From CTSoil-043 sp963821235 (GTDB taxonomy: Bacteria > Chloroflexota > Limnocylindria > Limnocylindrales > CSP1-4), in contig CAWGCS010000001.1 in assembly GCA_963821235.1 (NCBI GenBank), positions 1,178,001 through 1,242,000 on the forward strand: a stretch of DNA of 64,000 bases, given 5' to 3'. Within the stretch, counting starts at the first letter, position 1. Every line of letters begins with the position of its first letter. The position numbers and the translations under genes are program-made. A model generated the notes under the pieces. That model saw nothing but the letters and a program-made list of their open reading frames with translations, was not told the DNA's origin and did not search any database. Below, one piece after another: positions 46,383 to 55,057 of the stretch.

Positions 46383-47726
46383 ATGTCGCGTTCCGCCAGC
46401 TCGCGCGCCAATCGGCTCCCCTCCCGCGCCCGCTCCGTGGCGCTCGGGGAACGCCTGCATGCGCTCGTGCCGGGCGGCGCCCACACCTATGCCAAGGGCG
46501 ACGACCAGTATCCCGAGGGCATGGCCCCGGTGCTCGTGGCCGGCCGAGGCTGCCGCGTGCGCGACGTGGACGGCCTGGTGTACGTCGAGTATGGAGCGGG
46601 CCTGCGCTCGGTGACCCTTGGCCATGCCGAGCCGCGGGTGGTCCGGGCCGCCACGCGGGCGATGCGGCGCGGCACCAACTTCGTCCGACCCACCGCCATG
46701 GAGGCCGAGGTCGGGGAAGCCCTGGTACGCCTCATCGAGGCGGCGGAGATGGTGAAGTTCGCGAAGAACGGCTCCGACGTCACGACGGCGGCGACACGTC
46801 TGGCTCGTGCGGTGACGGGCCGGGACCTCATCGCGATCTGCGAGGATCAACCCTTCCTCTCGACCGACGACTGGTTCATCGGCCGGACAGCCATGCCGGC
46901 GGGCATCCCGGCAGCCATCCGCGAGCTCACCGTAGGCTTCCGCTTCAACGACCTCGCCGGCGTCCGCGATCTGTTCGACCGCCACCCGGGCCGGATCGCC
47001 GCGGTGGTGCTGGAGCCCGCGACCGCGATCGAGCCGGCGCCCGGCTTCCTGGCCGGCCTGCGCGACCTGTGCGCCTCCCGGGGCGCGCTGCTCGTCTTCG
47101 ATGAGATGATCACGGGCTTCCGCTGGCACCTGGGGGGTGCCCAGCAGGTCTACGGCGTGCAGCCCGACCTGTCCACGTTCGGGAAGGCGATGGGCAACGG
47201 GTTCGCCATCGCGGCGCTCGTCGGGCGTCGAGAGGTGATGGAGCGAGGTGGGCTGCACCACGACGACGAGCGCGTCTTCCTCCTGTCGACGACCCACGGG
47301 GCAGAGACCCACGCGCTCGCGGCCGCCTGCGAGGTGATGAGGATCTACGAGGCCGAGGGCATCTGCGAGCGGCTGGTCGAGCGCGGTGAGCGGCTCGCGA
47401 CCGGGGTCCGGGCCGCAGCCGCGGCGGCCGGGGTGGAGCAGCAGTTCTTCCTCCTGGGCCGGCCCTGCAACCTCATCTACGCGACACTCGACGCGGACGG
47501 AGCCCGATCCCAGGCGTTCCGGACGCTGTTCCTCCAGGAGATGATCGAGCGGGGAGTGCTCGCCCCGTCGTTCGTCGTCGGGGCCGCCCACGACGACGCG
47601 GCCATCGACCAGACCGTCGACGCGGTGGGCGCGGCGCTCCGCGTCTACCGGCGCGCCCTCGAGGATGGGATCTCGCTCCACCTGCGTGGGCGCCCAGTGA
47701 AGCCGGTCTTCCGACCGTACGCGTGA
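46383..47726 (+). CDS. Class III PLP aminotransferase (glutamate-1-semialdehyde aminomutase-like)
   Basis: About 447 residues with the fold of GSA aminomutase: VPGGAHTYAKGDDQYPEG, the GLRSVTLGHAEPRV region, MVKFAKNGSDVTTAA, LLVFDEMITGFRWH and the PLP Lys in STFGKAMGNGFAIAAL. Nothing in context points to tetrapyrrole synthesis; the next gene, eight bases on, is a sugar-phosphate transferase, so a role in making a nucleotide sugar or a glycan substituent is more likely. Two Met starts exist; 46383 is preferred because CATCAT stands seven bases before it, but 46374 is possible. Confidence 0.85.
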   Translation: MSRSASSRANRLPSRARSVALGERLHALVPGGAHTYAKGDDQYPEGMAPVLVAGRGCRVRDVDGLVYVEYGAGLRSVTLGHAEPRVVRAATRAMRRGTNFVRPTAMEAEVGEALVRLIEAAEMVKFAKNGSDVTTAATRLARAVTGRDLIAICEDQPFLSTDDWFIGRTAMPAGIPAAIRELTVGFRFNDLAGVRDLFDRHPGRIAAVVLEPATAIEPAPGFLAGLRDLCASRGALLVFDEMITGFRWHLGGAQQVYGVQPDLSTFGKAMGNGFAIAALVGRREVMERGGLHHDDERVFLLSTTHGAETHALAAACEVMRIYEAEGICERLVERGERLATGVRAAAAAAGVEQQFFLLGRPCNLIYATLDADGARSQAFRTLFLQEMIERGVLAPSFVVGAAHDDAAIDQTVDAVGAALRVYRRALEDGISLHLRGRPVKPVFRPYA

Positions 47727-47733
47727 GGGCGTC

Positions 47734-48336
47734 GTGGCCTTGCGTCGCGTGACCTCGAAGCGGCTCCTCGACGTGGTCGTGGGTTGTCCGGCGCTCGCGA
47801 TCGCGACGCCCGTCCTCGCCGGGATCGCACTGGCGATGCGTCTCACCGGCGACCGCGGAGCGTTCCTCTATCGAGCCCCCCGGGTCGGCGAGGGGGGCGT
47901 GGTCTTCACGATCCTGAAGGTCCGAACGATGGCGGAGGGGTCGACCGGCGCGGGCATCACCACCGCCCGGGATCCGCGCATCACCCCGCTCGGGCGCATC
48001 CTGCGGCGATACCGGCTCGACGAGCTGCCCCAGCTCTGCAACGTCGTCCGCGGCGAGATGTCCCTCGTGGGCCCTCGACCCGAGGACCCTCGCTACGTCG
48101 ACTGGTCGGATCCGGTCCACCGACGGGTGTTCACGGCCCGGCCCGGGATCACGGGGCTGGCCCAGCTGGCGTTCCACGACGAGGCCGACCGGCTCAGCGG
48201 GCCCGACGTGGAGGAGCGATACCGGGACGAGATCCTCCCGGCCAAGCTCCGCCTCGACCTCGACTACCTCGATCGCCAGTCGATGCTGCTGGACCTTCGG
48301 ATCCTCGCCAGGACGGTCGGGACCGTCCTCCGCTGA
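47734..48336 (+). CDS. Monotopic sugar-1-phosphate transferase (PglC/WcaJ catalytic type)
   Basis: A 200-residue phosphoglycosyl transferase that would move a sugar phosphate from a UDP-sugar to undecaprenyl phosphate, starting glycan assembly at the inner membrane face. The re-entrant N-terminal helix is KRLLDVVVGCPALAIATPVL; catalytic motifs are ILKVRTM, RRYRLDELPQL (Asp-Glu dyad), MSLVGPRPE and RPGITGLAQL. It lacks the long N-terminal membrane domain of WbaP-like enzymes, so it is the minimal PglC form. The start is GTG 47734, directly behind the aminotransferase. Confidence 0.92.
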   Translation: MALRRVTSKRLLDVVVGCPALAIATPVLAGIALAMRLTGDRGAFLYRAPRVGEGGVVFTILKVRTMAEGSTGAGITTARDPRITPLGRILRRYRLDELPQLCNVVRGEMSLVGPRPEDPRYVDWSDPVHRRVFTARPGITGLAQLAFHDEADRLSGPDVEERYRDEILPAKLRLDLDYLDRQSMLLDLRILARTVGTVLR

Positions 48337-48361
48337 CCCGCACCCGCGCCGGGGAACCGGC

Positions 48362-49546
48362 TCAGCGGCGTGCCGCCGTGAGGACCGCCCCCAGGCCGTC
48401 CACGACGCGATCGACGTCGGCCGTGGACATCCCCGGCCAGATGGGGAGCGAGATGACCCGGGCGTACTCCCGCGTCGCAACCGGGAGATCCGCGGCCGCG
48501 TAGCCCCAGCGCCGCTGGTAGTACGGGTGGAGGTGCAGCGGGATGAAGTGGACGCTGGTCCCGATCCCGAGCGCCTTCAGCCCCTCGATGACCTGGCCCC
48601 GGTCGATGGTGAGCCGGTCGAGCGCCAGCCTGATGACGTACAGGTGCCAGGCGTGCGAACCGTCCGGCGCGCCGGCGGGCAGCGCGAGGAGCTCGCCCAA
48701 CGGGGGCTCGCCCAGGCGGGCCGTATAGGCCGCCGCGAGCGCCTGTCGTGCCGCCCGCAGCTCGCTCGCGCGTTCGAGCTGGGCCAGCCCCAGGGCTGCC
48801 GCGATGTCCGTCATGTTGTACTTGTAGCCAGCGTCCTCGATCTCGTAGTACCACGAGCCGCTCGCCGCGTAGCGGTTCCAGGCGTCGCGGCTGATGCCGT
48901 GGAGCGACATGACCCGCGCTCGGGCGGCGATCCCGTCGTCGTCGGTGACGAGCATGCCGCCCTCGCCGGTGGTGATGGTCTTCGTCGCGTAGAACGAGAA
49001 CGCGCCGACCTGCCCGATCGTCCCCGCGTGGCGGCCGGTGGGTCCGCCGATCCGGCTGGGGAACGCGTGCGCCGTGTCCTCGATGACCGGGATGCCGCGA
49101 GGCTCCAGCAGCGCGACGAGCCGCTCGATCTCCATCGGCAAGCCGGCGACGTGGACGGCGATCACGGCCCTGGTCCGCGGCGTGACCGCCGCGAGGATGG
49201 CCTCCGGCGTGGCGTTGAGGCTGCGGGCGTCGATGTCGACCAGGACCGGGCGGGCCCCCCGGTAGGTGACGACCTCGGCGCTCGCGGCGAACGTCCAGGT
49301 CGGCACGATGACTTCGTCGTCGGGTCCGACGCCCAGGGCTTCGAGGGCGAGGTGGAGCGCCGCCGTGGCGGAGTTCAGGGCGATGGCGTGGCGCGTTCCG
49401 ACCGTCGCCGCGAAGCGCTCCTCGAAGAGCTTCGCCCGCGGCCCCGTCGTGAGCCATCCGGACTCCAGGACCTCGAGCACGGCCTGCTTCTCGCGCTCCG
49501 TGATCGAGGGGCGGGCGAACGGAAGGTACGGCGGGGATTCCGTCAT
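48362..49546 (-). CDS. DegT/DnrJ/EryC1/StrS-family sugar aminotransferase
   Basis: A 394-residue PLP enzyme that aminates keto sugars on nucleotide carriers. It shows VLESGWLTTGPR, ALNSATAALHLALEALG, VIEDTAHAFPS, the PLP Lys in YATKTITTGEGG and YKYNMTDIAAALGLAQL. Partnered with the dehydratase gene two bases upstream, it resembles PglE, which converts UDP-4-keto-6-deoxy-GlcNAc to the 4-amino sugar. ATG 49546 follows the neighbour's stop codon. Confidence 0.93.
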   Translation of the reverse strand: MTESPPYLPFARPSITEREKQAVLEVLESGWLTTGPRAKLFEERFAATVGTRHAIALNSATAALHLALEALGVGPDDEVIVPTWTFAASAEVVTYRGARPVLVDIDARSLNATPEAILAAVTPRTRAVIAVHVAGLPMEIERLVALLEPRGIPVIEDTAHAFPSRIGGPTGRHAGTIGQVGAFSFYATKTITTGEGGMLVTDDDGIAARARVMSLHGISRDAWNRYAASGSWYYEIEDAGYKYNMTDIAAALGLAQLERASELRAARQALAAAYTARLGEPPLGELLALPAGAPDGSHAWHLYVIRLALDRLTIDRGQVIEGLKALGIGTSVHFIPLHLHPYYQRRWGYAAADLPVATREYARVISLPIWPGMSTADVDRVVDGLGAVLTAARR

Positions 49547-49548
49547 CC

Positions 49549-51633
49549 TCAGTCCTGCGCGATGGCGACGGTCTCGGAGGAGGGCCTTCGCGACGGACTG
49601 ACGCCCCGGCGGCGGTCCCCCCCGGGCGCCGTCGCGCCCACCGGCCGCCCGGAGGGCTCGGGCGCATCCACGCGGCGGACGTAGGCCAGCAGCGCGGCGC
49701 CAAGCGCCTGCTCGTCGTCGCCGGTGGCGAGCGCCAGCAGCCGCCGAACGTCGTCCCGGACGTCGGGTGGCGGCGACGGAGCGATCGCCCGCAGGACCTT
49801 CGCGCTGGCCGTCGGCTCGACCTGCTCCACGTCGTAGAAGAGCTCCTCGTGGAGCTTCTCGCCCGGGCGGAGACCCACCGTCTCCATGGGCTGGCTGTCG
49901 GGATCGCGCCCAGCGAGGCGGACGAGGTCGCGAGCCAGGTCCATGATCCGCACCGGCTCGCCCATGTCGAGGACGAAGAGATCGCCGTTCCGGCCGAGGG
50001 CCGCGGCGTCGAGGATCAGCCACGCTGCCTCGGGGATCGCCATGAAGAAGCGCGTCATGTCGGGGTGGGTGATCGTCAGCGGCTCGCCGTTCTCGAGCTG
50101 CTCCTGGAAGATCGGCACCACGCTGCCCGTGGAGCCCAGGACGTTCCCGAAGCGCACGGAGACGTACGGACGCCCCGTTCGCCGGGCCGCGTCCTTGACG
50201 AGCATCTCCGCGACGCGCTTGCTGGCGCCCATCACGCTGGTCGGGCGGACCGCCTTGTCGGTCGAGACGAAGACGAACCGGTCCACGCCGGCCTTGGCGG
50301 CGGCCTCCAGGAGCATGAGCGTCCCGCCCATGTTGACGTGGGCCGCGTCGGAGGGGTGCTCCTCCATCATCGGCACGTGCTTGTACGCGGCGGCGTGGAA
50401 GATCACGTTCGGCGACTCGGCGGTGATCAGGCGGTTCATCGTGGCGCGGCTCGCGACGTTGGCGAGGTGCACCCGCAGCTCGCCGCTGCCCCGACCCCGG
50501 GTGCGCCGGGTCTCGAGCTCGCGCTGCACGAGGTAGAGCGGGCTCTCCGCCCGGTCGACGAGGACGAGGCGACGCGGCTCGAGGGCGAAGACCTGCCGCG
50601 CCAGCTCGGATCCGATCGACCCGCCGGCCCCGGTGATGACCACCGTTTGGCCGCGGATGATCTCCTCCACGCCGGCCGCGTGCTCGGTCACGATCGGGCG
50701 CCGGAGGAGGTCCTCGACGCGGACCCTCCGGACGCGGTAGGCGTCGACGCTGCCATCGAGGAGATCGCTGAGCGGAGGGACGGTCCGGACGTCGAGGCGG
50801 AGCGCGAGCGCGGCCTCGACGATGCGACGGACGGCCTGGCCGTGCGCGCTGGGCATCGTGATGAGGAGGGTCTGGGCGCCTGTTGCGGCCACGGCCCGCT
50901 CCATCGCCCCGAGGCCGCCGAAGACGCGGAGCCCGGCGACGATCCCGCCGGTCAGGTCGGGGTCGTCGTCCAGGAACCCGACCGGACGCACGCCGGATCC
51001 CGGGTGTCGGCGGGCCGAACGGGCCATGAGGACACCGGCATGGCCGGCACCGTAGAGGAGTGTCGCCCGGTCCGCGACCCTCGATGTCGTCGCCACGGTC
51101 TCCGCGTGCTCGGAGGCGACCCGGATCCCGAACCGGACGCCACCGAGGATCGCCACGCTGAGGAGCAGCTCGATCGGCCAGAACGAGCGCGGGAATCCGT
51201 CGGCCCATGCCCCGGTGGCGAGGAAGGTCGCGCCGTAGAAGAGGGCGATGCTGCCCAGCGACCCGAGCGCCACGGCGGCGACGATCCGCTCCAGGTCCGG
51301 CACGCTCGCGAACCGCCAGCGTCGGCTGTAGAGGCCAAGCAGGATGTTGGTGACCGTCCGGACGGCGAGCAGCAGGCTGACGACGAAGGGAAAGTCCGGG
51401 ACCATGCTCGGCCAGGTGACGCGGTCGAAGCGAAGCGTGAGGGCGACATACGACGCGGCGAAGATGCCCAGCAGGTCGATCGCCAGGAGGTAGCGGCCGC
51501 GCGGATGCCAGACGAAGGGCCTGGCCCGGAAGCCGGTGCCGGGAAGGGGCAGGTCGTCGCTCGCGCGCTCGCCCGGCAATGCCGGAGGCCCGGCCAACGG
51601 CAGCGTCGGCGGGACTTGGCGGCGGACGGACAT
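49549..51633 (-). CDS. Membrane-bound NDP-sugar 4,6-dehydratase (CapD/WbpM/PglF family)
   Basis: A 694-residue protein with four N-terminal helices (about residues 45-190), a CoA-binding-like Rossmann region with GAGHAGVLMARSARRH, and a C-terminal short-chain dehydrogenase domain starting VITGAGGSIGSELARQ. The active site has STDKAVRPTSVMGASKR, the SMK arrangement in which Met replaces the usual Tyr, as in WbpM and FlaA1-type dehydratases. It would make UDP-2-acetamido-2,6-dideoxy-4-keto-hexose from UDP-GlcNAc. ATG 51633 has GAGGGG five bases upstream; GTG 51663 is an alternative. Confidence 0.94.
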   Translation of the reverse strand: MSVRRQVPPTLPLAGPPALPGERASDDLPLPGTGFRARPFVWHPRGRYLLAIDLLGIFAASYVALTLRFDRVTWPSMVPDFPFVVSLLLAVRTVTNILLGLYSRRWRFASVPDLERIVAAVALGSLGSIALFYGATFLATGAWADGFPRSFWPIELLLSVAILGGVRFGIRVASEHAETVATTSRVADRATLLYGAGHAGVLMARSARRHPGSGVRPVGFLDDDPDLTGGIVAGLRVFGGLGAMERAVAATGAQTLLITMPSAHGQAVRRIVEAALALRLDVRTVPPLSDLLDGSVDAYRVRRVRVEDLLRRPIVTEHAAGVEEIIRGQTVVITGAGGSIGSELARQVFALEPRRLVLVDRAESPLYLVQRELETRRTRGRGSGELRVHLANVASRATMNRLITAESPNVIFHAAAYKHVPMMEEHPSDAAHVNMGGTLMLLEAAAKAGVDRFVFVSTDKAVRPTSVMGASKRVAEMLVKDAARRTGRPYVSVRFGNVLGSTGSVVPIFQEQLENGEPLTITHPDMTRFFMAIPEAAWLILDAAALGRNGDLFVLDMGEPVRIMDLARDLVRLAGRDPDSQPMETVGLRPGEKLHEELFYDVEQVEPTASAKVLRAIAPSPPPDVRDDVRRLLALATGDDEQALGAALLAYVRRVDAPEPSGRPVGATAPGGDRRRGVSPSRRPSSETVAIAQD

Positions 51634-51663
51634 TGAACCCCTCAAGCGGACAGGCAGGCTCAC

Positions 51664-51974
51664 CCGGTCACCCGCGGTGGTGACTCCGAATCCCCCGGTG
51701 ACAGATCGATGATTCCCCCGGCGCCGAGAGGCGCGGGGACTCCATACGCGAAGCCGCCCCAGCCGGCCCGGACCCCTAGGCTATGACAACCGGCGGATCA
51801 TGCCTAGTACCAATAGCCCGCAAAGCGCTCCCGGTTCGGCCGTTCGGTGCGCCCGCGCACCGTCATCGCCCGGAGGCGGTCGTGGAGGCGCCAAAGCGGT
51901 CGCCCCGACACGACGGCCGCGCGAAGATCCGGCCCTGGCAGAGCCCACGAGTCGCCGCTCTATGATGGACCGTC
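51664..51974. promoter_or_regulatory. Divergent regulatory region between capD-type and LysM genes
   Basis: This 311-base gap is repeat-rich. GTCACC/GGTGAC pair around six bases (51667-51684) and GGTGAC recurs at 51697-51702. TCCCCCGG is repeated directly at 51691-51698 and 51714-51721. CTAGGC-T-ATG (51776-51785) faces CAT-GCCTAG (51799-51807) across a 13-base loop. These could be operators or RNA hairpins controlling the polysaccharide genes. TATGAT at its right end serves the LysM gene. No gene is supported inside it. Confidence 0.4.
51961..51966 (+). promoter_or_regulatory. Near-leaderless -10 box for the LysM gene
   Basis: TATGAT, one base from consensus, ends eight bases before ATG 51975, leaving a leader of at most about two bases and no ribosome site. 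Confidence 0.5.
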
Positions 51975-52424
51975 ATGACATACCGCGATCGCGACTCTCC
52001 CGACCCGCAGGCCTGTCCGTTGCTGGGGCTCGCCGGCGACTCGCGGACGCACTACACGTTCCCGCACCCCGGCCACCGGTGCCACGCCGGCCGCAGCCCG
52101 GACAAGGTCGACCTGGCCCGCCAGTCGAGCTACTGCCTCAGCGCGAACTTCGTGAGCTGCGGCCTGTACAAGGCCCGCGAGGCGGCCCGGCAGCGAGCCG
52201 CGAGGGCGGCCGGGCCGTCGCCGGTCAGCGGGATGCCGGCGGTCATCCACGTGGCGCGGGCGGGCGATACACTGGCCCGGATCGCCTCCGCCTACGGCGT
52301 CACGCTCGAGCAGTTGGCCATGGCGAACGGTCTCGCACCCAACGCCGCCATCCGCGACGGCCAGCGCCTCGTCATCCCGCTTCCGCCGTCTCCCGCCGGG
52401 GGTCGCGCCGGCGCCTCGTCCTAG
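51975..52424 (+). CDS. LysM-domain protein with N-terminal Cys/His-rich module
   Basis: A 149-residue protein. The first 70 residues carry four cysteines spaced as in a metal-binding module: ACPLLGLAGDS, HRCHAGRS, SYCLSANFVSCGLY. After a linker, a LysM domain (about residues 90-136) begins IHVARAGDTLARIASAYGVT and ends INDGQRL-like DGQRLVIPL; LysM modules bind peptidoglycan or chitin-like sugars. There is no signal peptide or membrane helix, so where it meets glycan is unclear. It heads the rightward part of the polysaccharide locus. Confidence 0.85.
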   Translation: MTYRDRDSPDPQACPLLGLAGDSRTHYTFPHPGHRCHAGRSPDKVDLARQSSYCLSANFVSCGLYKAREAARQRAARAAGPSPVSGMPAVIHVARAGDTLARIASAYGVTLEQLAMANGLAPNAAIRDGQRLVIPLPPSPAGGRAGASS

Positions 52425-52546
52425 GTGGATCGGCCGGTTGACGCGTTCGGACCGCTCGTCGATGATCGCCGAGCACATTCGCCGCAGCGTCGTTCCGGCA
52501 CCGCCATCATCGCCCCTCGAATCGGGGCCGGAGTAGAAGAAGCCTC

Positions 52547-54178
52547 GTGGACCTCCGCCGCCTGATCGCCACCGTCCGGACCTGGCTGCCGCTCATGCTG
52601 GTCGCCGCGCTGCTGGCCGGCGGCGCCGCCTTCATCGTGAGCAACCTCCAGCAGAAGGTCTACGAATCGAAGGCCACCCTCCTCGTAGGCCAGGCCCTCT
52701 CGTCGGTGAACCCCGACTACACGCAGCTTCTTGTCGCCCAGAGCCTCTCGGCGACGTATGCGGCCGTGGCGAAGACCCGGCCGACCCTGGAGGGCGTGAT
52801 CAAGAGTCTCGGCCTCGAGGAGACCGCCGGCGATCTCTCGGGCCATGTGATGGTCGATGCGCCGCGCGACAGCACACTCCTGATCATCACCGCGCAGGAC
52901 CCCGACCCGGACCGCGCCGCGGCCATCGCGAACGCCCTCGCCCAGCAGCTGATCGCCGCCTCGCCGGCGATCCAGGGCCGGGAGGTCGAGTTCCAGAAGT
53001 CCATCGACCAGGACCTCGCGGCCACTCAGGCGCTGATCGAGTCGACCCAGAACCGTGTCGACGCCCTGAGCGCCGTGGAGAACCGGACGAGCCAGCAGGA
53101 ATCCCAGCTCCAGACCCTCGAAGGGCGGCTGGCCAGCCTACGCTCGACGTACGCCACGCTGCTCTCCTTCTCGTCGGGGAGCGCCTCGAACCTGCTCACC
53201 GTCGTCGAGCCGGCCGACGCTTCCACGGACCCCGTCCTACCGCGGACCCTCCTGAACACGCTCCTCGCGGCACTGATCGGCCTGCTGGGAGTCGGCGCCG
53301 TCGCGTTCCTGGCGGAACAGCTGGATGACTCGATCAAGGACGCCGAGACGGTCCAGGAGGTCGCGAGCCTCAGCACGCTCGGCACGATCGTGCGGATGAA
53401 GGGCGATCGGGGTCGGAGCGAGATCTACCAGCTCGCCGCGCTCCTCTACCCTCGATCGGGTGTGGCGGAGGCGTATCGGACGCTGCGCGCGAACGTCGAG
53501 TTCGCGTCCGTCGACGCTCCGTTGCGTACGCTCCTCGTCACGAGCGCAGTGCCGGGAGAAGGAAAGACGGTCACGGCCTCGAACCTCGCCGTGGTCTTCG
53601 CCCAGGCAGGGCGGAAGATCCTCCTCGTCGATGCCGACCTGCGCAAGCCGCAGGTGCACGTGATGTTCGACCTTCCGAACGCGCAAGGCCTCACGACGAT
53701 GTTGCGCAACGATTCGATGCTCCCCGACTCCGTCTCCCACCTGACGGAGGAGCCCAATCTTCGGGTGCTCACGACAGGCCCGCTGCCGCCGAATCCAGCC
53801 GAGCTGCTGGGGTCGCAGCGGATGCGTGCCGTGACGAAGATCCTCCAAGAGAGCGCGGACCTCGTGATCTTTGACAGCCCGCCGCTCCAGGCCGTCACCG
53901 ACTCGGCGGTGCTGAGCTCCTTTGCGGACGGGACGCTCCTCGTCGTCGATGCGGCCCGCAGCAAACGGCGCGTCGTCAAGATGGCGCGCGAGACGCTCGG
54001 GCGCGCCGGAGCCAACGTCCTCGGCGTCGCCCTCAACCGTGTGCCGACCAAGGCGCACTTCGACCAGACCGGCTACTACGGCGAGTACGGAAGCCTTGAA
54101 TCCGGGGTCACGACCTCGCGCCCACTGGCGCGCGCGGGGGCGCATGATGGCCCTGGCCCGAGTACGAAGGCGTCTTGA
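52547..54178 (+). CDS. Polysaccharide co-polymerase/tyrosine autokinase (Wzz-BY-kinase fusion)
   Basis: A 543-residue protein that should set chain length and control export of the polysaccharide. The N-terminal Wzz domain has a helix LIATVRTWLPLMLVAALLAG, an extracytoplasmic coiled-coil region and a second helix TLLNTLLAALIGLLGVGAVA near residue 235. The cytoplasmic kinase has Walker A VPGEGKTVTASN, Walker A' LLVDADLRKPQ and FDSPPLQAVTD. The C-terminal Tyr cluster is short (TGYYGEYGS). The start is GTG 52547. The 122-base gap upstream shows no clear element. Its stop overlaps the next start (TTGA). Confidence 0.92.
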   Translation: MDLRRLIATVRTWLPLMLVAALLAGGAAFIVSNLQQKVYESKATLLVGQALSSVNPDYTQLLVAQSLSATYAAVAKTRPTLEGVIKSLGLEETAGDLSGHVMVDAPRDSTLLIITAQDPDPDRAAAIANALAQQLIAASPAIQGREVEFQKSIDQDLAATQALIESTQNRVDALSAVENRTSQQESQLQTLEGRLASLRSTYATLLSFSSGSASNLLTVVEPADASTDPVLPRTLLNTLLAALIGLLGVGAVAFLAEQLDDSIKDAETVQEVASLSTLGTIVRMKGDRGRSEIYQLAALLYPRSGVAEAYRTLRANVEFASVDAPLRTLLVTSAVPGEGKTVTASNLAVVFAQAGRKILLVDADLRKPQVHVMFDLPNAQGLTTMLRNDSMLPDSVSHLTEEPNLRVLTTGPLPPNPAELLGSQRMRAVTKILQESADLVIFDSPPLQAVTDSAVLSSFADGTLLVVDAARSKRRVVKMARETLGRAGANVLGVALNRVPTKAHFDQTGYYGEYGSLESGVTTSRPLARAGAHDGPGPSTKAS

Positions 54179-55026
54179 CCGATCCGCGACGCGTGCGGGC
54201 CACCCTCGCCACGATCCGGGACCGCGTGGTCAGCGACTTCCTGATGGGATCGCGCCTCGACGACTACCGGTACTTCCTGGAGTCGGCGCTCGAAGCCGGA
54301 TATCAGGTCCATTCTGTGGGAAGCGCCTGGAAGCGGATCGCCGAGGGCGGGTTCGATCCGGCCCGGCGCTACCTTGTGCTCCGCCACGACGTCGACACGG
54401 ACCCTCGCACAGCGGCCGCAATGTGGAACATCGATCATGGGCTCGCGATCAACACCTCCTACTTCTTCCGGCTCTCCACGGTCGCGCTTGACCTCATGGC
54501 CCGGATCGCCGCAGCCGGTGGCGAGGCGAGCTACCACTACGAGGAGCTGACGAGCGTCGCAAAGCGACTCGGGATCGCGAGCCGAGCGGAAGCCGTCCGG
54601 CACATCTCGGAGGCCCGCGACCAATTCGCCGAGAACCTCCACCACCTCCGGGCGACGACAGGCTTGCCGATGCGGGTTGTGGCGTCGCACGGGGACTTCG
54701 TCAATCGACGCCTCGGGGTGTCGAACTGGCTCATCCTCGCCGACCCGGAGTTCCGTCGGAGCGTTGACGTCGATCTCGACACATACGACGGCAATTACCT
54801 GCGCCACCTGCCGCGGCGGTACACGGACGCGCCGTACCCGCGGTTCTGGGAGCCGGCGGATCCGGCTGCCGCGGTGAAGGCCGGCGAGCCCGTGGTCTCC
54901 GTCCTCGTCCATCCGCGGCACTGGCGCGTGGACCGTGCTGTCAATGGGCGCGACGACGTCGGGCGGGTCGTGGAGGGCCTGCGATACGGTCTCCGTATCA
55001 GGAGCCGGGGAGCCCGGCGGGGTTAG
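54175..55026 (+). CDS. Polysaccharide-deacetylase-like protein
   Basis: A 283-residue protein with hallmarks of the NodB/CE4 fold: YLVLRHDVDTDPRTA (metal-binding Asp), SYFFRLST, EASYHYEELTSVAKR, VVASHGDFVNRR and VSVLVHPRHW. The second metal motif HxxxH is not seen in canonical form, so activity may differ from chitin-type deacetylases. TTG 54175 is taken as start because it overlaps the upstream stop (TTGA) with AAGG before it; the next Met is at residue 24. It likely trims or modifies the glycan. Confidence 0.78.
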   Translation: MTDPRRVRATLATIRDRVVSDFLMGSRLDDYRYFLESALEAGYQVHSVGSAWKRIAEGGFDPARRYLVLRHDVDTDPRTAAAMWNIDHGLAINTSYFFRLSTVALDLMARIAAAGGEASYHYEELTSVAKRLGIASRAEAVRHISEARDQFAENLHHLRATTGLPMRVVASHGDFVNRRLGVSNWLILADPEFRRSVDVDLDTYDGNYLRHLPRRYTDAPYPRFWEPADPAAAVKAGEPVVSVLVHPRHWRVDRAVNGRDDVGRVVEGLRYGLRIRSRGARRG

Positions 55027-55057
55027 CGGGGCGCCGTCGTCTCACCCGACCCGGGGC

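Noticed and set aside
46383..47726. Assignment as hemL for tetrapyrrole synthesis
   Set aside because: Context is polysaccharide synthesis and the enzyme has divergent active-site surroundings, so only a family-level name is given.
51800..52441. Plus-strand frame overlapping the LysM gene
   Set aside because: The overlapping frame at 51975 encodes a clear LysM domain and has a good -10 box; this one does not resemble a protein.
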